Assembly (NCBI RefSeq): GCF_003315135.1
Contig: NZ_QNRK01000036.1
Coordinates: 1-64,000, forward strand
DNA length: 64,000 nucleotides
Direction of reading: 5' to 3'
Source of the DNA: Roseiarcus fermentans
GTDB taxonomy: Bacteria > Pseudomonadota > Alphaproteobacteria > Rhizobiales > Beijerinckiaceae
How positions within the stretch are numbered: the first letter of the stretch is position 1; the number at the start of each line of letters is the position of its first letter. The notes under the pieces were generated by a model, which was not told the origin of the DNA, searched no databases, and saw nothing but the letters and a program-made list of their open reading frames with translations. This document shows positions 48,604-57,140 of this stretch, one piece after another. The translations under genes and the position numbers were made by a program.

Positions 48604-48670
48604 CAACGGGACTCGAACCCGTGTTTTCGCCGTGAAAGGGCGACGTCCTGGACCGCTAGACGATGGGCGC
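48595..48670 (-). tRNA. tRNA-Glu (UUC)
   Basis: Read on the minus strand: acceptor GCGCCCA / TGGGCGC is a perfect 7-bp pair, D arm GTCTAGCGGTCCAGGAC, anticodon arm TCGCC-CTTTCAC-GGCGA with anticodon TTC, T arm ACGGG-TTCGAGT-CCCGT, discriminator G and encoded CCA. 76 nt. Confidence 0.95.
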
Positions 48671-48858
48671 TTGGGCTCGCGAAAAAGCCGTCGCTCCGTG
48701 CGGCGTTCGGAGCGTCGCGTTGCTATAGGGGCGGAGGCGGATGGGCGCAAGAGGGCGGCGAAGAGCGCGCGGAGCTTTTCCGGTTCCTCCCGGACAAGTC
48801 TTGCGCGGCGGGCGGCTCGAAGGTCATTGTGCGGCTTTGCCAGACAGCGGGGAGACGC

Positions 48859-49827
48859 ATGCGCGCGATTCGTATCCACCAGACGGGCGGGCCCGAGGTT
48901 CTCGTGCTGGAGGAGGTCGAGCTTCCCCCGCCGGGCAAGGGCGAGGTCCGGATCCGCCACCACGCGATCGGGGTCAATTTTCTCGACACCTACCATCGCA
49001 CCGGCTTCTACCCGATGCCCCTTCCCCTGACGCCGGGCGCGGAAGGCGCGGGCGAGGTGGTCGAGGTCGGGGCGGGCGTCGAGGGCTTCAAGCCCGGCGA
49101 CCGCGTCGTCTACGCCGGGCCGCCCGGCGGCTACGCCGAGGAGCGCAACATTCCCGCGAGCTTCCTGCTCAAGCTGCCGCGCGAAATCGACTACGACACC
49201 GGCGCCGCGATGATGCTCAAGGGCCTCACCGCGCAGTACCTGCTGCGCCAGACCTACAAGGTCAGGGACGGCGACGTCATTCTCGTCCACGCCGCCGCCG
49301 GCGGCGTCGGCCAGATCCTGTGTCAGTGGGGCCGCGCCCTCGGCGCGCAGGTGATCGGCACGGTCGGCTCGGCGGACAAGGCCCAGATCGCCAGGAAGGC
49401 CGGCGCGCACCACACGATTCTCTACCGCGAGGAGGACTTCGCCGCCCGGGTCGGCGAGATCACCAAGGGGCAGAAATGCGCGGTCGTCTACGACGGCGTC
49501 GGCCGGGCGACCTTCCCGGCGTCGCTCGACTGCCTCAGGCCGTTCGGCGTGTTCGCGAGCTTCGGGTCGGCCTCGGGCGGGATCGAGGCCTTCGACCTCG
49601 GCCTGCTCGGGCGCAAGGGCTCGCTGTTCGCCACCCGCCCGACCCTGTTCACCTTCATGGCCGACCGGACGCGCCTCGAGAAGATGGCGCGCGACCTGTT
49701 TCGCGCCGTCTCCGCCGGCGACGTGACGATCGGGATCGGCCGCAAGCTGCCGCTCGCGCAAGCCGCCGAGGCGCATCGGGCGCTGGAGGCGCGCGAGACC
49801 ACGGGGTCGATCGTGCTCGAGCCCTGA
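48859..49827 (+). CDS. NADPH:quinone oxidoreductase, zeta-crystallin type
   Basis: A 322-residue medium-chain dehydrogenase without zinc ligands: RHHAIGVNFLDTYHRTGFY, PGAEGAGEVVEVGAGV, Rossmann motif HAAAGGVGQILCQW, GTVGSADKAQIARKAGA, YDGVGRATFPASLDCLRPFG. This is the Qor pattern; it reduces quinones by single electrons using NADPH. The start at ATG 48859 has GGGGAG upstream; the very long upstream frame is not coding. Transcribed divergently from tRNA-Glu. Confidence 0.9.
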   Translation: MRAIRIHQTGGPEVLVLEEVELPPPGKGEVRIRHHAIGVNFLDTYHRTGFYPMPLPLTPGAEGAGEVVEVGAGVEGFKPGDRVVYAGPPGGYAEERNIPASFLLKLPREIDYDTGAAMMLKGLTAQYLLRQTYKVRDGDVILVHAAAGGVGQILCQWGRALGAQVIGTVGSADKAQIARKAGAHHTILYREEDFAARVGEITKGQKCAVVYDGVGRATFPASLDCLRPFGVFASFGSASGGIEAFDLGLLGRKGSLFATRPTLFTFMADRTRLEKMARDLFRAVSAGDVTIGIGRKLPLAQAAEAHRALEARETTGSIVLEP

Positions 49828-50002
49828 CGCGCGGCGACGCGCCCCTCGAACGCCGACGACGCCGCGCGCGCCTTCGCGTCGGCGGGCTCGGTCATGATTG
49901 CGCCGCCTTCCCCGCTCATGGCGCAATGCGCGACTTGGCGCGGGATGGCCACGCCTATATAGGAAGACGTTCGGCCGCCGGCGGTCGAGAGGAAGGGCAT
50001 CA

Positions 50003-50806
50003 GTGACCCAGATGAGCGACAAGAGCGTGAAGGCCGGCGCGACCGCGGTCAAGAAGGAAGAGGGCTGGTGGGAGACCGTCAAGGTCATCGTCGAGGCCCT
50101 GCTGATCGCGCTGGTCGTCCGCACCCTGCTGTTTCAGCCGTTCAACATTCCGTCCGGCTCGCTCGTGCCGACCCTTCTGGTCGGCGACTACCTGTTTGTG
50201 TCGAAATACGCCTACGGCTACTCGCATTTCTCGCTGCCTGGCTTCCTCGACCTCTTCCCCCAGGCGATCCCGGGACGCGTCTTCGCCTCGCAGCCCAAGC
50301 GCGGCGACATCATCGTTTTCAAGCTGCCGAGCGACGGCCAGACCGACTACATCAAGCGGCTGATCGGCCTGCCGGGCGACAAGATCCAGGTGCAGCACGG
50401 GCGGCTGATCATCAACGGCGAGATGGTCCCGCGCGAGCCGATCGCGCCCTATGCGACGGTCAACCACTTCGGCAGGCCCGAGGAGGCGCCGCGCTACCTC
50501 GAGACCCTGCCGAACGGGGTCAAGCATGAGATCATCCAGATCGACGGCGACGAGGGCACGTTCGACAACACCCGCGTCTACGAGGTGCCCCCCGGCCACT
50601 ATTTCATGATGGGCGACAACCGCGACAACTCGAGCGATTCCCGGCTCGCCGGTGATCAGGGCGGCGTCGGCTACGTGCCGTTCGAGAACCTGATCGGCCG
50701 CGGCGAGCTCATCTTCTTCTCGATCGGCGACGACACGCCGGCATGGCAAGTGTGGAAGTGGCCGTGGACCGTACGTTGGGACCGCATTTTCCAGCGGGTG
50801 CATTGA
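50003..50806 (+). CDS. lepB: Signal peptidase I
   Basis: A 267-residue type I signal peptidase. One membrane helix (VKVIVEALLIALVVRTLLF) is followed by the catalytic box FNIPSGSLVPTLLVGDYLFV (Ser53; Leu replaces the usual Met), general-base Lys in DYIKRLIGLPGD, and box E GHYFMMGDNRDNSSDSR. It cleaves signal peptides at the outer face of the inner membrane. GTG 50003 has AGGAAGGG upstream; ATG 50012 is an alternative. First gene of lepB-rnc-era, a standard alphaproteobacterial cluster. Confidence 0.95.
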   Translation: MTQMSDKSVKAGATAVKKEEGWWETVKVIVEALLIALVVRTLLFQPFNIPSGSLVPTLLVGDYLFVSKYAYGYSHFSLPGFLDLFPQAIPGRVFASQPKRGDIIVFKLPSDGQTDYIKRLIGLPGDKIQVQHGRLIINGEMVPREPIAPYATVNHFGRPEEAPRYLETLPNGVKHEIIQIDGDEGTFDNTRVYEVPPGHYFMMGDNRDNSSDSRLAGDQGGVGYVPFENLIGRGELIFFSIGDDTPAWQVWKWPWTVRWDRIFQRVH

Positions 50807-50852
50807 CGGCGCCGGCGCCGCCCGGGGCCCTGCCCCCCGGCCGGTTCGTCGC

Positions 50853-51542
50853 ATGACCAAGCGCGCCAAGGTTGAACGCGCCGACCTCGAAGCGCGCCTC
50901 GGCTACCGCTTCCTCGACCCGGATCTGGCGACGCTCGCGCTGACCCATCTCTCCGCCCAGGCGGCCGGCGGCCGCTCGTACCAGCGGCTGGAATTCCTCG
51001 GCGACCGGGTGCTCGGCGTCGTCGTCGCCGACCGGCTCTACCGGTCGTTTCCGTCGGCGAGCGAGGGCGAATTGTCGATGCGGCTGGCCAAGCTCGTGCG
51101 GCGCGAAACCTGCGCCGCGATCGCGGCCGAGTGGGACGTCGGCCCGCATGCGCTGCTGGGCGTGGGCGAAGCGCGCGGCGGCGGGCGCAAGAAGGCGGCG
51201 ATCCTGTCCGACCTGTGCGAATCGCTGATCGGCGCCGTGTTCGTCGACGGCGGCTTCGAGGCGGCGCGCGACCTGATCGAGCGGGCGTGGGGCGAACGGC
51301 TCACCGCCGACGCCGAACCCGCGCGCGACGCCAAGACCGCGCTGCAGGAATGGGCGCAAGGCCGGGCGCTCGCGGCCCCGCGCTACGAGGAGGCGGCGCG
51401 CAGCGGCCCCGCGCACGCGCCGTTGTTCGTGATGCGGGTGGCGGTGTCGGGCTACGAGCCGGAGACGGGCGAAGCCAGTTCGAAGCGCGCCGCCGAACAG
51501 GCTGCGGCGCAGGCCTTCCTCGACCGCTGGAGCACCCCATGA
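50853..51542 (+). CDS. rnc: Ribonuclease III
   Basis: A 229-residue RNase III: signature RLEFLGDRVLG, second metal-site motif LCESLIGAVFVDGG, and a C-terminal double-stranded RNA-binding domain (residues ~155-225; DAKTALQEWAQGR, SSKRAAEQAAAQAFL). It processes rRNA precursors and other duplex RNAs. Follows lepB by 46 bp and overlaps era by 4 bp (ATGA). Confidence 0.96.
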   Translation: MTKRAKVERADLEARLGYRFLDPDLATLALTHLSAQAAGGRSYQRLEFLGDRVLGVVVADRLYRSFPSASEGELSMRLAKLVRRETCAAIAAEWDVGPHALLGVGEARGGGRKKAAILSDLCESLIGAVFVDGGFEAARDLIERAWGERLTADAEPARDAKTALQEWAQGRALAAPRYEEAARSGPAHAPLFVMRVAVSGYEPETGEASSKRAAEQAAAQAFLDRWSTP

Positions 51543-52453
51543 GCCAGACACGCTGCGGCTTCGTCGCCCTGATCGGCGCCCCCAACGCCGGCAAGTCGAC
51601 GCTGATCAACGCCCTCGTCGGCGAAAAGGTGTCGATCGTCACCCGCAAGGCGCAGACCACCCGCTCGACCGTGCGCGGCGTCGCGATTCGGGGCGAGGCG
51701 CAGATCGTGTTCGTCGACACCCCGGGATTGTTCGCGCCCAAGCGCAGGCTCGACCGGGCGATGGTCGCCTCCGCCTGGGGCGCGGCGGCCGACGCCGACG
51801 CGCTCGCCCTCCTCATCGACGCCCGGAAGGAGGCGGCCTCGCAGACGCTCACCGAGGAGACGGAGGCGATCCTGGCGACGCTGAAGGACAGCCGCACGCC
51901 GAAAGTGCTGGTCCTCAACAAGATCGACCTGATGGAGCGGGCGAGGCTGCTCGAACTCTCCGCGCGGCTGAACGCGGCCCTGCCCTTCCTCGAGACCTTC
52001 ATGATCGCAGCCGCGACCGGCGACGGGCTCGACCGCCTCGCCGACCATCTCGCCCTCATGCTGCCGGAAGGTCCGTGGCTCTACCCGGAGGACCAGATCG
52101 CCGAGGCGCCGATCCGCTCGCTCGCCGCCGAAATCACCCGGGAAAAGCTGTTCGAGCGGCTGCACGACGAACTGCCCTACCAGGCGACCGTCGAGACCGA
52201 CTCGTGGAAGGACCAGCCCGACGGCTCGGCGCGGGTCGAACAGACCGTGTTCGTGACCCGCGAGGGTCACCGCAAGATCGTCATCGGCGAGGGCGGCCGG
52301 ACGATCAAGGCGATCGGCACGGCGGCGCGCAAGGACATTTCCGAGGCCCACGGGGCGACGGTGCACCTGTTCCTGCACGTCAAGGTGCGCGAGCACTGGC
52401 AGGACGACCCTGAGCGCTACCGGGCGATGGGGCTCGACTTCCCGAAGGGATAG
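51539..52453 (+). CDS. era: GTPase Era
   Basis: A 304-residue Era GTPase: G1 GAPNAGKST, G2 QTTRSTVRG, G3 DTPGLF, G4 NKIDLM, then the KH domain (residues ~205-300; KIVIGEGGRTIKAIG). It binds the 3' end of 16S rRNA and aids small-subunit assembly. The ATG overlaps the rnc stop, showing translational coupling. Confidence 0.96.
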   Translation: MSQTRCGFVALIGAPNAGKSTLINALVGEKVSIVTRKAQTTRSTVRGVAIRGEAQIVFVDTPGLFAPKRRLDRAMVASAWGAAADADALALLIDARKEAASQTLTEETEAILATLKDSRTPKVLVLNKIDLMERARLLELSARLNAALPFLETFMIAAATGDGLDRLADHLALMLPEGPWLYPEDQIAEAPIRSLAAEITREKLFERLHDELPYQATVETDSWKDQPDGSARVEQTVFVTREGHRKIVIGEGGRTIKAIGTAARKDISEAHGATVHLFLHVKVREHWQDDPERYRAMGLDFPKG

Positions 52454-52804
52454 CCACCTCCGAGCCCCGACACGGCGCGCACGAGTTGACCCGCGCCTGT
52501 CCCCTCGACGCCTCGCCGGTCTTGTCGCAAGAGACTCGATATCCGCAGCCGCGCCAAACTCCGCTCGCCATGGCCGGTCGGGACTTGACCGTCTCTGCCG
52601 GCCACATCTGGCGCGGATTCCACTCGGCCCAGTTTCGCCGGCGCGGCGGACATTGCGTCGACGGGCCCGCCAAGGGCGCGATCCCGACGCCGATCCCGGG
52701 TCATCGAAGAGGACCGCGTCATTGCCGTCGCCGACGACGGCGCCCTGGAGGTCTTTCGGCAATGATACGGTGCGTTTCACGACGGAACGGCACGGAGGAG
52801 TTCG
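52454..52804. other. Non-coding gap upstream of pobA
   Basis: 351 bp with no convincing gene. A short frame ending VIEEDRVIAVADDGALEVF before 52762 looks protein-like, but its upstream part does not. The pobA promoter should lie here; no PobR gene or clear operator is seen. Confidence 0.4.
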
Positions 52805-53977
52805 ATGAAGGTTCAGGTTTGCATCATCGGCGGCGGCCCGTCGGGCCTGCTGCTGTCTCAATTGCTGCATCTCAAGGGCGTCGACACCGTGGTGCTCGAG
52901 CGGCACAGCCGGACCTACGTCCTCAGCCGCATTCGCGCCGGCGTGCTCGAACACGGCTTCGCCGACCTGATGCGGGAAGCCCAATGCGGCGAGCGCATGG
53001 ACCGCGAAGGCGAGATTCACCACGGCTTCTTCATCGCCCACGACGGCGTGATGGATCGGGTCGATCTGCACAAGCATTCCGGCGGCAATTCCGTCGTGGT
53101 CTACGGGCAGACGGAACTGACGCGCGATCTTTACGAAGCCCGCGACCGAATGAAGGGAAAGGTCCTCCACAACGTCGAGGACGTCGCCCTTCATGACCTC
53201 ACGTCGCAGACGCCTTACGTCACCTATCGCGACGGCGACGAGATCGTCAGGGTCGACTGCCAATATGTGATCGGCGCAGACGGCTTTCACGGCGTCAGCC
53301 GAAAATCCATTCCGAAAGACGTGCTGCGCGAATACGAGCGGGTCTATCCGTTCGGATGGCTGGGCGTCCTGTCGCGGACGAAGCCGGTGTCGCCGGAACT
53401 GATCTACTCCCGGCACGAGCGCGGCTTCGCGCTGTGCTCCCTGCGCTCCCAGGTCCTGAGCCGCTACTACATCCAGGTCCCGCTCGAGGACAGCGTCGAA
53501 GATTGGCCCGACGAGGCGTTCTGGGACGAGTTGCGCCGCCGCTTGCCCGATGACGTCGCAGGCCGACTGATCACGGGACCCTCGATCGAGAAGAGCATCG
53601 CGCCGCTGCGCAGCTTCGTCGCCGAGCCGATGCGCTGGGGGCGCCTGTTTCTCGCCGGCGACGCCGCGCACATCGTTCCGCCGACGGGCGCCCGCGGGCT
53701 CAACAGCGCGGCCTCCGACATCCACTACCTCTATCACGCGTTGATGGCGCATTACGAGAAGGGCGACGACGCGGGGCTCGACGCCTATTCGGGCAAGGCG
53801 CTGGCGCGGGTCTGGAAGGCGCAGCGGTTCTCCTGGTGGATGACCACGCTGTTGCACAGGTTCCCGCAGAACTCGTCCTACGAGAACAAGCTGCAGGACA
53901 CGGAGCTCCAGTATCTGTTCTCGTCGGACAAGGCGCTGGCGTCTCTGGCGGAGAATTACGTCGGCCTGCCGTTCTGA
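52805..53977 (+). CDS. pobA: 4-hydroxybenzoate 3-monooxygenase
   Basis: A 390-residue flavoprotein hydroxylase: FAD motif IIGGGPSGLLLSQLL, RIRAGVLEHGF, YGQTELTRDLYEAR, second FAD motif GRLFLAGDAAHIVPPTGARG, and C-terminal LQDTELQYLFSSDKA-LASLAENYVGLPF. Family-wide features and near-standard length (about 390-395) leave little doubt. It makes protocatechuate from 4-hydroxybenzoate with NADPH and O2. GGAGGAG precedes the ATG. The next gene, 34 bp on, is an intradiol dioxygenase, so the two form an operon. Confidence 0.94.
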   Translation: MKVQVCIIGGGPSGLLLSQLLHLKGVDTVVLERHSRTYVLSRIRAGVLEHGFADLMREAQCGERMDREGEIHHGFFIAHDGVMDRVDLHKHSGGNSVVVYGQTELTRDLYEARDRMKGKVLHNVEDVALHDLTSQTPYVTYRDGDEIVRVDCQYVIGADGFHGVSRKSIPKDVLREYERVYPFGWLGVLSRTKPVSPELIYSRHERGFALCSLRSQVLSRYYIQVPLEDSVEDWPDEAFWDELRRRLPDDVAGRLITGPSIEKSIAPLRSFVAEPMRWGRLFLAGDAAHIVPPTGARGLNSAASDIHYLYHALMAHYEKGDDAGLDAYSGKALARVWKAQRFSWWMTTLLHRFPQNSSYENKLQDTELQYLFSSDKALASLAENYVGLPF

Positions 53978-54011
53978 GAGCGGCGTCACCGGACTTTGCG
54001 GGAGGAAAACA

Positions 54012-54920
54012 ATGAACGAACATGGAGACGGCCAACACGGCCGCAAGCTCGCCTTCTTCACCGAGGCCGATTCGGTGGCCGTGGTCGATGCGCGCACGGC
54101 TTCGGACGCGGACCCGCGCGTGCGCGAGATCGTCGCCGTCGTGGTCAAGCATCTGCACGAAGCGGTGAAGGAATTGCGCCTGACCCCGGAGGAGTGGTTC
54201 AAGGCGATCGACTTCCTCACCCGCACCGGCCAGATGTGCAACGCTTGGCGGCAGGAATACATCCTTCTCTCGGACACGCTCGGCGTTTCGATGCTGGTCG
54301 ACGCCATCCACCACGACCGGCCAGAAGGTTCGACCGAGAACACCGTGCTCGGGCCCTTTTACGTCCCCAACTCGCCACGCTACGAGAACGGGGCGAATAT
54401 CAACCTCGACGGCAAGGGCGAGCCGGTGGTCGTGCGCGGGCGGGTGCTGGATCAGGACGGCGAGCCGATCGCGGGCGCGCTGCTCGAAGTCTGGCAGGCC
54501 AACGCCGACGGCTTCTACGACGTGCAGCAGAAGGGCGTGCAGCCGGACAACAACCTGCGCGCCGCCTTCACCTCGGACGCGAACGGCGCGTTCTGGTTCC
54601 GGTCGGCCAAGCCGCTCTACTATCCCATTCCCGGCGACGGCCCGGTCGGCGAGATGCTGGCGGCGCTCGGCCGTTCGATCCACCGCCCGGCTCATCTCCA
54701 TTTCATGGTGTCGGCGCCGGGTTTCGACACCGTGATCACCCACATCTTCACGCCGGACTGCCCCTATCTGACGAAAGACCCGGTGTTCGGCGTTAAGGAA
54801 ACGCTGATTGCCGACTTCGAGCAGGTCGACGACCCCGTCGAGGCGGAAAGGCTCGGGTTCACGGCGCCGTTCTGGTCGGTGAGCTGGGATTTCGTCATGG
54901 CGCCGAAAGCGGACGCGTGA
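54012..54920 (+). CDS. Intradiol dioxygenase (hydroxyquinol/catechol 1,2-dioxygenase type)
   Basis: A 302-residue intradiol ring-cleavage enzyme with an N-terminal dioxygenase_N helical domain (residues ~35-105; FLTRTGQMCNAWRQEYILLS) and a C-terminal catalytic beta sandwich. Iron(III) ligands are visible: Tyr169 (GFYDV), Tyr203/204 (LYYPIP), His228 and His230 (HLHF). ENTVLGPFYVPNSP and FGVKETLI favour the hydroxyquinol 1,2-dioxygenase branch over catechol 1,2-dioxygenase. GGGAGGA precedes the ATG. Odd that pobA is paired with this enzyme and not with protocatechuate 3,4-dioxygenase (PcaGH). Confidence 0.85.
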   Translation: MNEHGDGQHGRKLAFFTEADSVAVVDARTASDADPRVREIVAVVVKHLHEAVKELRLTPEEWFKAIDFLTRTGQMCNAWRQEYILLSDTLGVSMLVDAIHHDRPEGSTENTVLGPFYVPNSPRYENGANINLDGKGEPVVVRGRVLDQDGEPIAGALLEVWQANADGFYDVQQKGVQPDNNLRAAFTSDANGAFWFRSAKPLYYPIPGDGPVGEMLAALGRSIHRPAHLHFMVSAPGFDTVITHIFTPDCPYLTKDPVFGVKETLIADFEQVDDPVEAERLGFTAPFWSVSWDFVMAPKADA

Positions 54921-55116
54921 CGCCGACGGTTCTGCGGGAGACTTCTGCGCCGGCAGGGGCGCGGGGCGCCGGGCGAGCGATGGGCGCCGGAACGCGGCGC
55001 CCGATTCCCGGCCGGCTATTGACCGCCCGCGCGCCTTCGCTAAAGCGAGGCGAAATTGCCGGCCCGCGGCTCGCCCACGCCGCCGCCGGTTTCGCGGGCG
55101 ATCCTCTGGAACGACC

Positions 55117-55812
55117 ATGCTCGATCTCGCGCAGGCGCACGACGTCGTTTCGCGGCAGGGCTGGCTCAGCTTCGTGCCGTCGTCGTTCCGCCAGACGGTG
55201 CTCGCCCGCTGCAATCTGCTGGAATTCAAGGCCGCGGCGACGATCTATTCCGTCGGCGATCCGCCCGGGGGAATGTACGGGCTCGTCGATGGCGATCTGG
55301 CGCTGTCGATCGCGCCCGGCGAGCGCGGCCCCTATGTCGCGCATTTTGCGAGACCGGGCACGTGGTTCGGCGAAGCGGCGGCCTTCACCGAGCAGCCGCG
55401 CCGAATCGGCCTCGCGGTGACGCGCAAGTCGGAGGCGCTGCATCTGCCCTTGCCCGCCATCCGCGAAATCGTCGCGGTGGACCCGGGCGCCTGGCGGTTC
55501 TTCGGGCTCGCCGCGATCGCCCATTACGACGTTGCGATCGGCGCCGCCGACGACCTCCTGATCCGCGACCACGTCAAGCGCAGCGCGGCGGTGCTGCTGC
55601 GGCTCGGCGGGTGCCGCTACCATACGCCCGTCGGAGCGGTCCCGGTTGTGATCGACCTCAGCCAGGAAGATTACGCGGCGATGTGCAACCTCGCGCGAAC
55701 CACCGCCGGGACCGTGCTCAGACGGTTCGAAGCCGACGGACATATCGACGTGTCCTACCGTCGGCTTCGAATCCTCGCCCCCGACGCGCTGCGGATGATG
55801 CTGCGGTCCTGA
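55117..55812 (+). CDS. Crp/Fnr-family transcriptional regulator
   Basis: A 231-residue regulator: cyclic-nucleotide-binding-type beta roll (residues ~20-130; IYSVGDPPGGMYGLVDGDLAL, ARPGTWFGEAAAFTEQPR), then a C-terminal Crp-type HTH (IDLSQEDYAAMCNLARTTAGTVLRRFEADGHIDV). The residues that hold cAMP in Crp are not clearly present, and the Fnr cysteines are absent, so the signal is unknown. Follows the dioxygenase gene on the same strand after 196 bp and may regulate the pobA operon. Confidence 0.85.
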   Translation: MLDLAQAHDVVSRQGWLSFVPSSFRQTVLARCNLLEFKAAATIYSVGDPPGGMYGLVDGDLALSIAPGERGPYVAHFARPGTWFGEAAAFTEQPRRIGLAVTRKSEALHLPLPAIREIVAVDPGAWRFFGLAAIAHYDVAIGAADDLLIRDHVKRSAAVLLRLGGCRYHTPVGAVPVVIDLSQEDYAAMCNLARTTAGTVLRRFEADGHIDVSYRRLRILAPDALRMMLRS

Positions 55813-56835
55813 CTGGACCGACCGGGCGACTGGCGACTTCGGGCGCCGTCCGTCTCTGGCGGGCCCCCATCGCCAACGACCGCGACAGGCCGTTGCTGCC
55901 GGCGATCTCCCGTCAGGCCGCCCCGGCGAAGCGCCGGGCGCCAGACGACCAACCCGGTCATTGCGAGGAGCGGCCGCCGAGCCAACGAGCCCGGAGGTTC
56001 GGCTCGCAAAGACGGCGAAGGAGCGGACGCAGGCTTGCGAGTGACGGACGCCAGCAAGACCGTCCGCCGAATCGTGAAATCTCTTGCCGTGCGAATGAGG
56101 TTCGTTCTATATTTGTTCCAAAAGGAAAGGAGCTCGCCGTCCCGCAACCGTCGCCGCGAGGGCGACCCGCGGGTCGAGGAGCCCGGTGGACGCGGAAAAC
56201 GCTGCTCGCCCTGCGGCAGGGATGGCTTCGCCTTCGGCTCGCCATGACGGCGCTCCGCGAGACCAGTTCGGGGAGCCCGCTCCAACCGACCCGCAACGGA
56301 CGAGGCAGGAGCGCGATGTCGGCGGAAGCGCCGCCGGCCCCGGGAGACACGATGGGAACAATGAGAACTCAATCCGTGCGCAACCTCTTGAAAAACCACA
56401 AAATGGGAGACGCGGGCTCTTGTCCTGATTTGGCGCCGTCTTGGTTTGGCGCCCGCCCGCCTGCGCCGGAATGGCCGAGGGGCGCCCTGCGGCTCAGGAA
56501 CGCCCTTCCCGCGTCACAGTCCGGGGATCGCCGGCATGCCGCCGTTGACGATTGTCCCTGTCTCCAGGGACGGCGATCCAGGCCGCCTGCGAATGTCGGA
56601 GGACGGCGACGGCGCAACGTCGGGACCTTGGCCGGTTCCGTCGGGATCGCCACGTCCCCCGGATCGAGACGTCCGAGCGTCGCGCCTCGCGACGACGCGG
56701 AAATGCGCGACCGCCGTCCCGCGTGGGGAGTTGCACGCGCCCAGAACCGCCAAGGCGGCCACAGGAGCGGCGGCGGTCGCGGCCCTCAAGGGGATGGCGC
56801 CGTCCCGGGCGCCGTCCTCGAAGTTGCACGCGCCC
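55813..56835. other. Repeat-rich gap
   Basis: No gene is seen. It holds degraded copies of the ATTGCGAGGAG palindromic repeat (about 55955-56040 and 56215-56260) and the word AGTTGCACGCGCCC at about 56730 and 56822, which recurs as AGTTACACGCGCCC at 57035. The longest open frames run antisense to one another and have no ribosome-binding sites. Confidence 0.55.
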
Positions 56836-57040
56836 GTAACTCCCAAGCCGGTGGCCAACAGCGCCGTCATCGCGAGCGAAGCGAAGCGATCCAGGGCCGC
56901 TGGGCCGCTGTCGCGCCCTCTGGTCGTCCAGCCGCCCTTCGTTGCGAGCAGAAGACGGAGCGATTTTTTCCGCAGGAAGCAAGCGGCGGCATGGATGGCT
57001 TCGTCGCTTTGCTCCTCGCAATGACGGGGTTGGGAGTTAC
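56836..57040. repeat. MITE-like element, distant copy (inverted)
   Basis: 205 bp from GTAACTCCCAAGCCGGTGG to GACGGGGTTGGGAGTTAC, the reverse orientation of the copies at 38041-38434 and clearly the same element. It is flanked by direct repeats ACGCGCCC (56828-56835 and 57041-57048), a probable 8-bp target-site duplication. Confidence 0.8.
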
Positions 57041-57140
57041 ACGCGCCCGGAAATCTCACCGCAACGCTATGAAAAGACTAATTCCGCGCCCGGCCCTTGG
57101 CCCGCACGTCAGCGCCGCTCCTGCCGGACTCGTCCGGTCC

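Noticed and set aside
49488-50000. Minus-strand frame ahead of lepB
   Set aside because: Mostly antisense to the quinone oxidoreductase gene, with low-complexity Ala/Arg/Ser content. The lepB leader sits here.
52686-52762. Short protein-like tail VIEEDRVIAVADDGALEVF before pobA
   Set aside because: Only about 20 residues look natural; upstream codons in the same frame do not, and there is no start. Too little to call a gene remnant.
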